From: Methanocorpusculum parvum
GTDB lineage: Archaea > Halobacteriota > Methanomicrobia > Methanomicrobiales > Methanocorpusculaceae
Length of the DNA: 55,263 bases
Direction of reading: 5' to 3'
Assembly: GCA_002287215.1 (NCBI GenBank)
Contig: LMVO01000004.1
Span: 1-55,263, forward strand
Shown piece after piece: positions 42,581 through 51,348 of this stretch; the first letter of the stretch is position 1, and each line of letters opens with the position of its first letter. Below the pieces are notes generated by a model that saw nothing but the letters and a program-made list of their open reading frames with translations, had not been told where the DNA came from and did no database searches. The translations under genes were made by a program, and so were the position numbers.

Positions 42581-44008
42581 ATGCATGTTCTCTTTCCCAC
42601 AGGACGCCAGAGTGCACCCTCCCTCGGTCTGGCTTTATCCAAGGTAACAGAGTTCACCTGTGAGATCATCGAAACAGGCGAAATCGCGTCGTTTTTAACA
42701 CCCGCAACGCTTGAGAAGCTGATTGCCGATCATCCCTGCGATCTTGCGGTCGTTTCCGGTATGTGCACGGCTTCTTTTTCCGGGGTGGAAAGGAGAACGG
42801 GCGTTCCGGTCCGCAAAGGAACGCGCCATGCGGCCGATATGGGGATCTGCGTCCCTCTGATAGCGGCCGGCAGGCTTTCTGCGGATATGCCGGCCGATGA
42901 TATGCTTTTGGAAGAGAAGGCAAAGGCCGCCCGTGAGGCTCTGGTTATCTCGGAGAGCGGGGCGGATGCGTTTTTTACGATCCGGGGGGTGAAGATCGGG
43001 GGGTCTTCGCGGATCAAGGTGATCCATGAGATCATGGATGCTCACCGGCATCCCGCCCTTCGGGATGCGGTTATCCGCGCAAAGAAACACGGCGCGGATA
43101 TCGTGGATCTCGGGTTCGGGTTCGATGCGACCGCTGATGATGTGGTCAGGTGTTTTTCGATGGCGGGGGATCTGGATATTCCGCTTTCGATCGATACGCT
43201 GGATCCCGAACTGATCGAGGCGTCGCTTTTCCGTGCGGATCTGATCCTCTCTCTCACAAAGGAGACGATCCCGCTTCTCGCAGAAAAGATCCTGGAATCG
43301 GGATCCGCCGTGGTTCTGATCCCGCGGGAAGGCGCATCACTCGAGGAGACGGTCGATTCGGCGCTTCAGGCCGGGCTTTTCAAGATCCTCGCCGATCCGC
43401 TGCTCCAGCCGCCTCTTTCGGGGATGACCCGGTCCCTTGCAGGATATTTGGCAAATATGCCCTGTCCGAAGATCCTCGGCTGCGTGAATGTTGTGGAGAT
43501 GATGGATGCCGACAGTCCGGGGATATGCGCCATGCTCGCATCGGTCGCGGCCGAGACGGGCGCCGCGTGTCTTTTGATCTCCGAGCACTCGGACAAGACC
43601 CGGGGGACGACCGCCGAGATGCGGCGTGCGGTCGAGATGATGACCTTGTCAAAGGGCCGGCCGTATCCGAAGGATACCGGACTCGATCTTCTGATTTTGA
43701 AGGAGAAACGTCTCCGTCGGGAACCTCCTCTCCTGTATGAGGAGATAAAGGACGCCGGGGCCCCTTCAGAGTCCCTCGTCTATGATCCGAAAGGAAACTT
43801 CCGGATCGGAATCGAGAACGGGTACATCGTTGCCGTGAGGAATGGAAAGGCGATCCGGGGAACGTCGTGGTATGATGTTTTCTCAGAGATCCTCGCGGAA
43901 GACGGGGTTTCGCTGCTGGATCACGCAGGCTATCTTGGAAAAGAGCTGTATAAAGCGGAGCTTGCCCTTCGCTTCGGCAGAAGTTTCGAGCAGGACGGGA
44001 AGTTTTAG
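42581..44008 (+). CDS. Dihydropteroate-synthase-like protein
   Basis: The 475-aa protein belongs to the archaeal dihydropteroate synthase-related group (MJ0107-like). The central TIM-barrel part reads AKKHGADIVDLGFGFDATAD and LDIPLSIDTLDPELIEASLF, matching DHPS pterin-binding segments; an N-terminal 150-residue domain and C-terminal domain of about 110 residues are family-specific. A role in methanopterin or cobamide-related pterin metabolism is plausible, but no activity is established that I can cite with certainty. It is followed two bases later by the CbiZ fusion. Confidence 0.82.
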   Translation: MHVLFPTGRQSAPSLGLALSKVTEFTCEIIETGEIASFLTPATLEKLIADHPCDLAVVSGMCTASFSGVERRTGVPVRKGTRHAADMGICVPLIAAGRLSADMPADDMLLEEKAKAAREALVISESGADAFFTIRGVKIGGSSRIKVIHEIMDAHRHPALRDAVIRAKKHGADIVDLGFGFDATADDVVRCFSMAGDLDIPLSIDTLDPELIEASLFRADLILSLTKETIPLLAEKILESGSAVVLIPREGASLEETVDSALQAGLFKILADPLLQPPLSGMTRSLAGYLANMPCPKILGCVNVVEMMDADSPGICAMLASVAAETGAACLLISEHSDKTRGTTAEMRRAVEMMTLSKGRPYPKDTGLDLLILKEKRLRREPPLLYEEIKDAGAPSESLVYDPKGNFRIGIENGYIVAVRNGKAIRGTSWYDVFSEILAEDGVSLLDHAGYLGKELYKAELALRFGRSFEQDGKF

Positions 44009-44010
44009 GT

Positions 44011-44934
44011 ATGCGGTATTATCTGCGAAAGAATGTTCTGATCGTCAGAGGAGATTTCCGGGCGGCGAGCAGCGGTGTGGACGGCGGCCTTGCGGATGTC
44101 AGGTCGATTCTGAACATCTCGATTCCCTCGCAGTTTTCGGATGACGCCTCAGCGCACATCGCCCGCGTGTCGATGGAGAACGGATTTTTACAACCCTATT
44201 TCGGGCTTCTGACTGCTCTGCCGATCACGAATCTCTGCATTGCCAGATACGACTATGTCACGGTTTTTGTCACGGCCGCCGTTTCAGACCGGAACCGGAC
44301 GATCAATATCATTGTGACCTGTGAGAGGCCGCTGACCGATGCCGCTCTGCTTGGGGCAATGATGACGGCGACCGAAGCAAAAATGCAGGTGATCACGGCG
44401 AGAAAAGTTCCCGGCAGCGCTCTTTCTACGGACGCAGTTGTCGTTGCCTGTGAAAAGTCCGACGGTCCTGCCGAGGCGTTCGCGGGACCCCTGACCGGGA
44501 CCGGGATGCGGATCTCGAAAGCCGTTTCCCATGCCCTGACGGAGGCGCTTGTCCGGTTCGATAATTATCTTCTGTCCACCTGGGGGGTGACCCGCGGATG
44601 GTCCCGGGGACATCCGGCGATCGTTTCGCGGCGGCGTCCCTCATTTTTTATTTACAGCCGGTACGGGGGGGATCACTGGAACGAGTGGATCCCGGAGGAC
44701 TGCCCGTATTATCCGTGTCATAATTATTCTGATCAGCAGTGCAGTTTCTGCTACTGCCCGCTCTATCCCTGTATGGACACTGAGCTTGGTCAGCTGATCG
44801 ATACGCCCAACGGGAAGATCTGGAGCTGCATGGACTGCCGTCTGGTCCACGAACCTGCGGTGGCGAATCATCTTCTGCGAAATCCCGAAGCAGATGTTCT
44901 TGAACTGAAGTCAGTAAAAAAGAAAAATATTTAG
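44011..44934 (+). CDS. cbiZ: Adenosylcobinamide amidohydrolase CbiZ fused to cysteine-rich domain
   Basis: The N-terminal 210 residues match CbiZ, which removes the aminopropanol arm of salvaged adenosylcobinamide to give adenosylcobyric acid (motifs SGVDGGLADVRSILN, ALSTDAVVVACEK, GTGMRISKAVSHALTEAL). Residues 231-285 are a cysteine-rich domain (CPYYPCHNYSDQQCSFCYC, then PLYPCMD and IWSCMDCRLVHEP) able to bind zinc or an iron-sulfur cluster. The fusion may help bind or recognise the corrinoid. Stop overlaps the convergent DUF1858 gene by four bases. Confidence 0.88.
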   Translation: MRYYLRKNVLIVRGDFRAASSGVDGGLADVRSILNISIPSQFSDDASAHIARVSMENGFLQPYFGLLTALPITNLCIARYDYVTVFVTAAVSDRNRTINIIVTCERPLTDAALLGAMMTATEAKMQVITARKVPGSALSTDAVVVACEKSDGPAEAFAGPLTGTGMRISKAVSHALTEALVRFDNYLLSTWGVTRGWSRGHPAIVSRRRPSFFIYSRYGGDHWNEWIPEDCPYYPCHNYSDQQCSFCYCPLYPCMDTELGQLIDTPNGKIWSCMDCRLVHEPAVANHLLRNPEADVLELKSVKKKNI

Positions 44935-45116
44935 AGTCCGAGCTTTTTTGCAAGCTCTTCTAAGGGGATGCCGTGGACCATTGCGGCCTCGCGGATGGTC
45001 TCGTTGTTTGCGATCGCGCAGCCGAGGCAGCCCATACCGAAGCTCTGAAGGGTTGCTGCGGACTCAGGTTTCTCGCGGAGAAGGTCGGCGATAGTTGAAT
45101 CAAGTGTGATTGCCAT
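44931..45116 (-). CDS. DUF1858 small protein
   Basis: The 61-aa protein matches DUF1858, a small helical domain with a CxxC motif (FGMGCLGCAIANNETIREAA). It is found alone or fused to hydrogenase or disulfide-related proteins and is thought to bind a metal or act in redox. Its stop overlaps the convergent cbiZ stop by four bases. Function unknown. Confidence 0.85.
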   Translation of the reverse strand: MAITLDSTIADLLREKPESAATLQSFGMGCLGCAIANNETIREAAMVHGIPLEELAKKLGL

Positions 45117-45173
45117 GGTACTATGTTGGCGGGATTACTACTTGATATTTGCGAAGAAGATACTCAAAAAAGA

Positions 45174-46397
45174 TTAATGAGATGATGCATGGGATGATGC
45201 TTTCTTCTCGAAAGTGATGACCTCTTTCCATGCAAGATCGACCCATTCGCCGTTTTCGAGCCGCATCACATCGTATGAAGGATAGGCATCCCCTTTCTCG
45301 TCGAAGACGATCGTTCCGGTGAGTCCGACATGCCGGATATTGTCAAGACCCTCTCTGATCCCGTCCGCCGTGTATCCGCTGTTTTCTATTGCCTGGGACA
45401 CGACGATCATCGTATCATGTCCGTAGATCGAGTCGCGGACCATCAGGGCTTCATGGAATTTTTCTACATAATGCTCCTCGTAGGAGGGGTCCGAGATCCT
45501 TCTCGACTGGGAAAACCCGATGAGACCTTCGGAGTATGCACCGACTTCCAGCGGGACCTGCCGGTTGGTCACCATGTCAGAGCCGAACCATGCCGGGTGA
45601 AGCCCTTCCGCCTCCGCGGCTTTCATGATCTCCACACACTGACTCGGGTTGACGATCAGAAGAACAGACTGCGGCTGGGTTTTCTTCATCTCTGCGATGA
45701 TCGCGCCCGCGTTCAGCGTGTCGGAGTCAGGGACCCCTATGCAGGATACGATATGCATATCCGGATATGAGGTCTCGACTTCGTTGAGGAATGCATATCT
45801 CAGGCTTTTTCCGTAACTGGTGTTAAGATAGATCATCATAACATTTTGCGTATCGTTACGTCCGCCGATGATCTTTGCCATGCCTGCCCCGAGGTAGATG
45901 TCGGAAGAGACCGTTCTGTAGACATAATTTCCGTATGCCGAGAGGCCCGCGGATGTTGCCGAAGGAGAGATCAGGACGATCTCATATGACTCCGCATACG
46001 GGGCAAGTGCGAGCGTCACGGTACTCGTCAATGCGCCGATGACGACCGGGATGCCTTGTTCTTTGATCTCTTTGAACTGTTCTTTTGCCAGAGTGACGTT
46101 TCCTTTGTTGTCATAATACTCTGCCCTGACCGGGACGCCCCGGATGCCTCCCGCATTATTGATATCCTCGATCGCGAGTTCGATCCCCCGCATATACTCG
46201 ACGCCGAACTCCGCCATCTCTCCTTCGAAAGGCAGGGAAACCGCGACGACCACTTCATTTTCCGGAAAATCGCTGGTGATGATCGTTCCAAACGGGTGGA
46301 ATGCGATGATAAACATGAGGATCGTCAGAACGATGATGCCAATAGTGATGTACTTCGCTGCTTTTGTCTGCGGCGGTTTTTCATGATGACCCGACAT
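45174..46397 (-). CDS. Membrane-anchored LivK-like periplasmic-binding protein
   Basis: The 407-aa protein has a single N-terminal helix (YITIGIIVLTILMFIIAFHP) and then a type I periplasmic-binding fold of the branched-chain amino-acid (LivK) family: VVAVSLPFEGEMAEFGVEYM, INNAGGIRGVPVRAEYYDN, VVIGALTSTVTLALAPYAES and LISPSATSAGLSAYGNYVYR. The helix is likely an uncleaved anchor. No LivH/M/F/G permease or ATPase lies nearby. It directly abuts the Nramp-5TMR gene (TAA followed by ATG), so the two are made together, perhaps as ligand sensor and membrane partner. Confidence 0.9.
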   Translation of the reverse strand: MSGHHEKPPQTKAAKYITIGIIVLTILMFIIAFHPFGTIITSDFPENEVVVAVSLPFEGEMAEFGVEYMRGIELAIEDINNAGGIRGVPVRAEYYDNKGNVTLAKEQFKEIKEQGIPVVIGALTSTVTLALAPYAESYEIVLISPSATSAGLSAYGNYVYRTVSSDIYLGAGMAKIIGGRNDTQNVMMIYLNTSYGKSLRYAFLNEVETSYPDMHIVSCIGVPDSDTLNAGAIIAEMKKTQPQSVLLIVNPSQCVEIMKAAEAEGLHPAWFGSDMVTNRQVPLEVGAYSEGLIGFSQSRRISDPSYEEHYVEKFHEALMVRDSIYGHDTMIVVSQAIENSGYTADGIREGLDNIRHVGLTGTIVFDEKGDAYPSYDVMRLENGEWVDLAWKEVITFEKKASSHASSH

Positions 46398-48368
46398 TTA
46401 CTTCTCCTCCTTTTCTGGGTCTTTTGATTCGTTTTCGGTCCGGGTCTTTTTTCTTCCGAGGAGGCTCTCTGTTCCTGCGGCAAAGACGATGTGTTCTTTG
46501 GCGAAGTAGGCAAACAGCGCTACACCCAGCGTGTTGACGATGGTGATCGGCAAAAACGTGCTTGCGACGATCGCGACGATCTCTTCGACTGTCTGAGTGC
46601 CGAAGATGATCCCGCACCCAGGAACGATGATGAGCAGATGTATCCACTCGATGACAACGGTCACCAAAACCGCCTTGAAGATGGTGACTCTTCCCTGCCA
46701 CCACCGGACGGCAAATCCGGCGATAAGGCCGGCCGCGAGAATGGCAAGCGAGCATCCGATCGCCGTCGGCCCGCCCTGGGCAAGACGGTAGACGCATCCG
46801 ATGAGACCGGCGAGGCCGCCGATCAGCGGGCCGCCCAAAAGGCCGGCGACGATCGGACCGATCGCGCTGAAGTTGAAGATGAGACCGTTGACATCGATCC
46901 CCCGAAACACGCCGTAGATGGAAAGCCCGCCGCCCAATGCGACGGTCCACAGTTTATCGGTGAAGTTCGCGGCTCCGCGGACGAGTTTTTTGAACATCTC
47001 CGTCTTTGTGAAGACGAAGAGCACGACCACGATCACGAGCATGCGTTCGATCAACGGGATGCCGTTTTGCAGGAACGAGGATTCTATCAGCAATGCCACA
47101 TAGATCGAAAGTCCGCTGCCGATCCCCATGACGGCCATCCAGAGCCGGGACCCTTTTGCATACTTCGGCAGTCTGCTGTCGAGGTAGATGACGATGAATC
47201 CGAAGATACCAAACAGGATCGCCGAAAACGCCGCGATCTGACGGATGACCGTCATTGGATCGGCGATCACCATTGCGAGAATGACCACGCCGGTGAAAAC
47301 GAGGAGTGTTATCTGATACAGATTGTGTTCACTGGGCAGAGCTTTGCCTTTGTCTTCGCCCAGATGGCGGACCACTTTGGCGAGAGCTCTGGCGCGTGCA
47401 TCCATACCAACAACGACGGCGCCAAAGAAAATCACCGCGACGAACATCAGAAACACAGACGGCCCGTAGGGGATCGAACTGAAGATATAGAGGATCTGGG
47501 TGATCAGTGTATCAAGGGTGATCTTCGCTCCGTGCGGCATGAAGGATACGGCGTATCCCGCATAGCCGAGAAACATGAAACCGATCGTGACGACTGCGAC
47601 AAAGAAGAACCCTGTCATGACGTCGAAATTCACACTGCGGATATATTTTCTGAAAAAAGATTCGTTCTGGAGGGTGCACTCCTGTTTGTCTTCAGTGTGT
47701 ATCTTTGTTTTCTGGGAAAGCCAGACCGAGTAGAGCATGAGGTTCAGTCCGGATCCGACGACTCCCAGGATCGCGAGGATCGCCATCTCGGAACCGGCAG
47801 GGATGGAGGGGACCAGTCCGTCGAGAATGAGGTTGAAGGAGAGCGGGAACTGGGTCAGGGCGATGAGGATGACGCCGGCAAGTATGCTTATCAGGACTGC
47901 CATGACCGGTTCGAGGATCTCGTACGAACTGGTTCTGATGACGGCGAGTGTCAACACCAGCAGAAATACTGCTATCAGAAAGACCGAGTAGATGCCGGGA
48001 AGCAGATAGTCCAGAAATGTCGCGGAGAATACGAGCATCGCGCCGATCGCAAACATTTCCATGAGGTAGGAGATGATGATCAGATACGAGCCCCAGTTTT
48101 TCGGTCCGGGCAGACGGTTCAGGGCGTCGAAGATCGTCTGGTTGGTCGCGAGGGTATAACGGGCGATCCCGTTGGTGAATGCGTATTTGAAGATGAGGGT
48201 GATGATGACGACCCAGATCAGGGCAGGACCGTAGTGAGCTCCGATTTCTATCGCTTCAGTAACTCCGGCTTCGCCTGCCGCGGTGATCGCGAGCAGAAGA
48301 CCTGGTCCGAAGAATACAAAGTTATTTTGAAACCATTTTCGCAGGCGGGATATGAGCGGTTCTTTCAT
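46398..48368 (-). CDS. Degenerate Nramp-like transporter fused to LytS-type 5TM receptor domain
   Basis: The 656-aa membrane protein has an N-terminal Nramp-like part of about 11 helices (first helix FFGPGLLLAITAAGEAGVTE) and a C-terminal domain of about 150 residues (roughly 465-625). That domain reads NFSAIGPIVAGLLGGPLIGG and LAGLIGCVYRLAQGGPTAIG, and matches the 5TM receptor domain of LytS-YhcK histidine kinases. The metal-binding DPGN of helix 1 is replaced by AGEAG and the MPH of helix 6 by NLMLYSVW, so canonical Mn/Fe transport is doubtful. It is followed without gap by the LivK-like protein. The combined architecture is one I do not know as described. Confidence 0.85.
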   Translation of the reverse strand: MKEPLISRLRKWFQNNFVFFGPGLLLAITAAGEAGVTEAIEIGAHYGPALIWVVIITLIFKYAFTNGIARYTLATNQTIFDALNRLPGPKNWGSYLIIISYLMEMFAIGAMLVFSATFLDYLLPGIYSVFLIAVFLLVLTLAVIRTSSYEILEPVMAVLISILAGVILIALTQFPLSFNLILDGLVPSIPAGSEMAILAILGVVGSGLNLMLYSVWLSQKTKIHTEDKQECTLQNESFFRKYIRSVNFDVMTGFFFVAVVTIGFMFLGYAGYAVSFMPHGAKITLDTLITQILYIFSSIPYGPSVFLMFVAVIFFGAVVVGMDARARALAKVVRHLGEDKGKALPSEHNLYQITLLVFTGVVILAMVIADPMTVIRQIAAFSAILFGIFGFIVIYLDSRLPKYAKGSRLWMAVMGIGSGLSIYVALLIESSFLQNGIPLIERMLVIVVVLFVFTKTEMFKKLVRGAANFTDKLWTVALGGGLSIYGVFRGIDVNGLIFNFSAIGPIVAGLLGGPLIGGLAGLIGCVYRLAQGGPTAIGCSLAILAAGLIAGFAVRWWQGRVTIFKAVLVTVVIEWIHLLIIVPGCGIIFGTQTVEEIVAIVASTFLPITIVNTLGVALFAYFAKEHIVFAAGTESLLGRKKTRTENESKDPEKEEK

Positions 48369-48472
48369 CGATTCTATCTATTTTTTGCAGGTCTGAGGTT
48401 ATATACTCTTGGAGTTGGGTGATAAAAAGACGGGTTTTGCCAGGTTTACCGGGCGTTTATCTGAGAAATTCC

Positions 48473-49429
48473 TCACAATGCGTTGAATGCGGCAGCTGAT
48501 GCTCCGAGAAGAGGGGCTTTACCTTCAAGGGCGGAGATGCGGATCTCCGGGGCGGGGAGATATCTGTCGATATGTTCGGTCATTTTTCTGGCGATGAGGG
48601 AAGGATAGTTTCTGACGATCGGGCCGTCCATTATGATCAGGTCGGGGTTGTAGGCCGCGATTATCGAGGAGAGCCCCCGTCCGTTTATTTTTGCAAGTTC
48701 ATCAGAGAAGGAGATGAAGAGCGGGCTCCCCTGTTCAGCGGCATACAGGATCTGACCGGCGTTCAGCATGGATTTTGGATCATATTCGATCCGGTCCAGA
48801 CTCCATGCCCGGAAAAAGTTCGGGATGCCTTTTCCGCTCGCGTAGGCTTCCCAGTGTCCGGTCCCTCCGCATCCGCAGGGAAGATCCCATGTCGTGTCGA
48901 CGAGAAGATGGCCGGCTTCGGAGGCGTTTCCGTTCGCACCGCAGAACAGTCTGCCCCGTTCCAGCACGCCGGCGCCGATCCCGGTGGAAAAGGTCAGATA
49001 GACGAGCGCTGCCGCATCCTTTGCTCCGCCGAAATGATACTCGCCCAGAGCGCCGGCTTTGCAGTCGGTCATCATCCTTACCGGGATCTTGAACATCTCC
49101 TGCAGGGGTTTTACAAGGAAGATCGTTTCACATTTCATGTTGGGCGAGCCGGTGACCGAACCGGTTTTCAGATCGACGGGTCCTGCGGTGCTGATACCGA
49201 TCGCTTTTGGTGAAATGCCTGTTTCTGCGGTCAGTTCTTTGATCATCGTGCTGATGCGGAGCTGAATGTCCATGCAGTTTGTCAGGTCTTTGACCTCATT
49301 TTGGGAGAATGCCAGAATTTTTCCCTCTTCGTCAACGATCCCCGCACGGAGGTTGGTGGCGCCAAGATCGACCGCGGCAACATACGACAGATCATCCATA
49401 TTATTGGTAGATGTGTTCTTCTCGGTCAT
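48473..49429 (-). CDS. ROK-family kinase/regulator
   Basis: The 318-aa protein has the ROK layout: AVDLGATNLRAGIVDEEGKI (ATP phosphate loop), LTFSTGIGAGVLERGRLFCG, and the zinc-binding GHLLVDTTW...CGCGGTGHWEAYASG with the His/Cys ligands. No DNA-binding domain precedes it, so it is more likely a sugar kinase (glucokinase-type) than a repressor. ATG at 49429 was used; 49399 is an alternative removing ten residues. Substrate unproven. Confidence 0.88.
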   Translation of the reverse strand: MTEKNTSTNNMDDLSYVAAVDLGATNLRAGIVDEEGKILAFSQNEVKDLTNCMDIQLRISTMIKELTAETGISPKAIGISTAGPVDLKTGSVTGSPNMKCETIFLVKPLQEMFKIPVRMMTDCKAGALGEYHFGGAKDAAALVYLTFSTGIGAGVLERGRLFCGANGNASEAGHLLVDTTWDLPCGCGGTGHWEAYASGKGIPNFFRAWSLDRIEYDPKSMLNAGQILYAAEQGSPLFISFSDELAKINGRGLSSIIAAYNPDLIIMDGPIVRNYPSLIARKMTEHIDRYLPAPEIRISALEGKAPLLGASAAAFNAL

Positions 49430-49491
49430 CAACTCTCTCTTTATCTGCGGTGTATCTTAAAAACAGGACTTCAGTTTTTTCGGTTAAGATC

Positions 49492-49516
49492 GCACCGCGT
49501 AAGTCCCATCCAAAAT
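49492..49516 (+). repeat. Short dispersed motif CACCGCGTAAGTCC
   Basis: The sequence GCACCGCGTAAGTCCCATCC matches 37493-37516 (CTCCGCGTAAGTCCTATC) and, inverted, 33095-33120 and 40565-40587. It lies in the 258-base gap between ROK and nadX. Nature unknown. Confidence 0.5.
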
Positions 49517-49690
49517 CTAAACCGGCAAGTTCACTGCTATCCGGTTTTCGACGCTCAAAGTCATCTGCCGGGTGCTCGGCTGTCAGCCGGGAGATATCCA
49601 GGAATATCAAAAATGATCCCTTCTTATTTCCTGCACGCATGCAGACGGCACAATCCTTAACTATCTATAATCCGAAACTCTGTACCAATT

Positions 49691-50449
49691 ATGATTACCG
49701 TCGGGCTTTTAGGGTGCGGAAATATCGGTCATGTGATCGCAAAAGGTCAGGAAAACTTCAGGATTACGGCAGTATATGATTCGGTTTCTGCACGTGCGGA
49801 GGCATTCGGCAAAGAGTTCGGCGCAGCTCCTTATGATGATTTTGCGGCATTTCTTCAGGAGCCTACCGATATCGTCGTCGAGGCCGCATCCGTTGCGGCG
49901 GCAACCACTCATGCAGAGAGCATTCTACTGGCGGGAAAGGATCTTGTCATTATGAGTGTCGGGGCACTCGCTGATGTATCTTTTCGTGAAGAACTCATCC
50001 AGACTGCCCGCGAGATGAAGAAAAAGATCCACATCCCCTCCGGGGCTATCATGGGACTTGACAATATCCGTGTGGGCCAGATCTCCGGAATCGATAAATT
50101 CGTTCTCCGCACAACAAAAAATCCCAAATCCCTCTCGCGTGAAGCCGAGGAAAAGACCTGCATCTTCTCGGGAAAAGCCTACGACTGTGTTCATCAGTAC
50201 CCAAAGAACACGAACGTTGCCGAGTCTCTTTCGATCGCCTGCGGCAGAGATGTGGATGTTGAGCTCTGGATGGATCCGAATGAAGACCGGAACATGCATG
50301 AGATCTTCTTCGAAGGGGAGTTCGGCGAGGCATATATCCGCGTCAGAAACGTCCCGTCTCCGGACAACCCGGCGACCAGTTATCTTGCGGCCCTTTCGAT
50401 CCTGTCGCTTCTGCAGAATCTGGACAATCCTTTGGTGATCGGCGCATGA
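49691..50449 (+). CDS. nadX: L-aspartate dehydrogenase
   Basis: The 252-aa enzyme oxidises aspartate to iminoaspartate for NAD synthesis, replacing aspartate oxidase in many anaerobes. The Rossmann motif is GLLGCGNIGHVIAKGQ, and the C-terminal YPKNTNVAESLSIACGRDVD is characteristic of the family. It overlaps nadA by four bases (GCATGA), giving the expected operon nadX-nadA-nadC. Confidence 0.94.
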   Translation: MITVGLLGCGNIGHVIAKGQENFRITAVYDSVSARAEAFGKEFGAAPYDDFAAFLQEPTDIVVEAASVAAATTHAESILLAGKDLVIMSVGALADVSFREELIQTAREMKKKIHIPSGAIMGLDNIRVGQISGIDKFVLRTTKNPKSLSREAEEKTCIFSGKAYDCVHQYPKNTNVAESLSIACGRDVDVELWMDPNEDRNMHEIFFEGEFGEAYIRVRNVPSPDNPATSYLAALSILSLLQNLDNPLVIGA

Positions 50450-51348
50450 ACTTTGCAAAGGAAATACGCAGGCTCGCCGCCGAAAAAGGCGCTCTGATCC
50501 TCGCACACAATTATCAGCCGGCAGAGATCCAGGATCTTGCCGACATCACCGGCGACTCGCTCGAACTTGCCAGAAAAGCAAAGGAAGCAAAGGAGGCGAC
50601 GCTCGTTTTCTGCGGGGTGTATTTCATGGCAGAGACGGCGAAGATCCTTTCGCCGGAAAAAACCGTCCTGATCCCAAGGCCCGAAGCGGGCTGTCCGCTT
50701 GCCGATCAGCTGACGCCGTCTTCTGTCCGTGCGGCAAAAGAGGCTCACCCGGGATCGCCGTTCGTTGTGTATGTGAACTCGAACGCGGCGACGAAAGCCG
50801 AGTGCGATATCACCTGTACGTCTGCGAATGCCGCGGATGTCGTCCGCTCCCTTAAGGAAGATACGATCCTTTTCGGTCCGGATGCGAATCTTGCCGCGTA
50901 TGCGCAGCGGATGGTTCCGGAAAAGACGATCATCCCGGTCCCGAAGAACGGGGGCTGCCCGACTCATCACCAGTTTACCGTCCGGGATGTTTTGGCCGCA
51001 CGCCGCGAGTATCCGGACGCCTCGGTCATCTGCCACCCGGAGTGTTCCCCCGAGGTCCAGCTGGCATCCGATCTTGTCGGGTCGACCGGGTATATGATCC
51101 GGAGATCCGGTGAAAAGAAGGAGTGGGTTATTCTGACAGAGAAGGGGATCATCCACCCTCTGCAGAAAAAGTATCCGCATGTTTTGTTCCATGGAATAGA
51201 TACGGCGGTCTGTCCGACCATGAAGCTCATTACTGAAGAGGATCTCTACATTACGCTCAGAGACGGCGTCTTTCCGATCCAGGTGCCGGAGAGTATTGGA
51301 CAGCGTGCCCGTCTTGCGATCGAGCGGATGATCGAGGCATCGGTATAG
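50446..51348 (+). CDS. nadA: Quinolinate synthase A
   Basis: The 300-aa [4Fe-4S] enzyme condenses iminoaspartate with dihydroxyacetone phosphate to quinolinate. The three cluster cysteines lie in VFCGVYFMAETAK, DITCTSANAADV and SVICHPECSPEV; GGCPTHHQFTVRD is also conserved. It overlaps nadX and is followed by nadC with no gap. Confidence 0.96.
   Translation: MNFAKEIRRLAAEKGALILAHNYQPAEIQDLADITGDSLELARKAKEAKEATLVFCGVYFMAETAKILSPEKTVLIPRPEAGCPLADQLTPSSVRAAKEAHPGSPFVVYVNSNAATKAECDITCTSANAADVVRSLKEDTILFGPDANLAAYAQRMVPEKTIIPVPKNGGCPTHHQFTVRDVLAARREYPDASVICHPECSPEVQLASDLVGSTGYMIRRSGEKKEWVILTEKGIIHPLQKKYPHVLFHGIDTAVCPTMKLITEEDLYITLRDGVFPIQVPESIGQRARLAIERMIEASV

Noticed and set aside
46491..48422. 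A 643-codon open frame on the + strand opposite the Nramp-like gene
   Set aside because: Its translation is extremely rich in Asp, Glu, Arg, Gly and His without any motif, as expected from the antisense of a membrane protein gene; the - strand frame has clear family resemblance.
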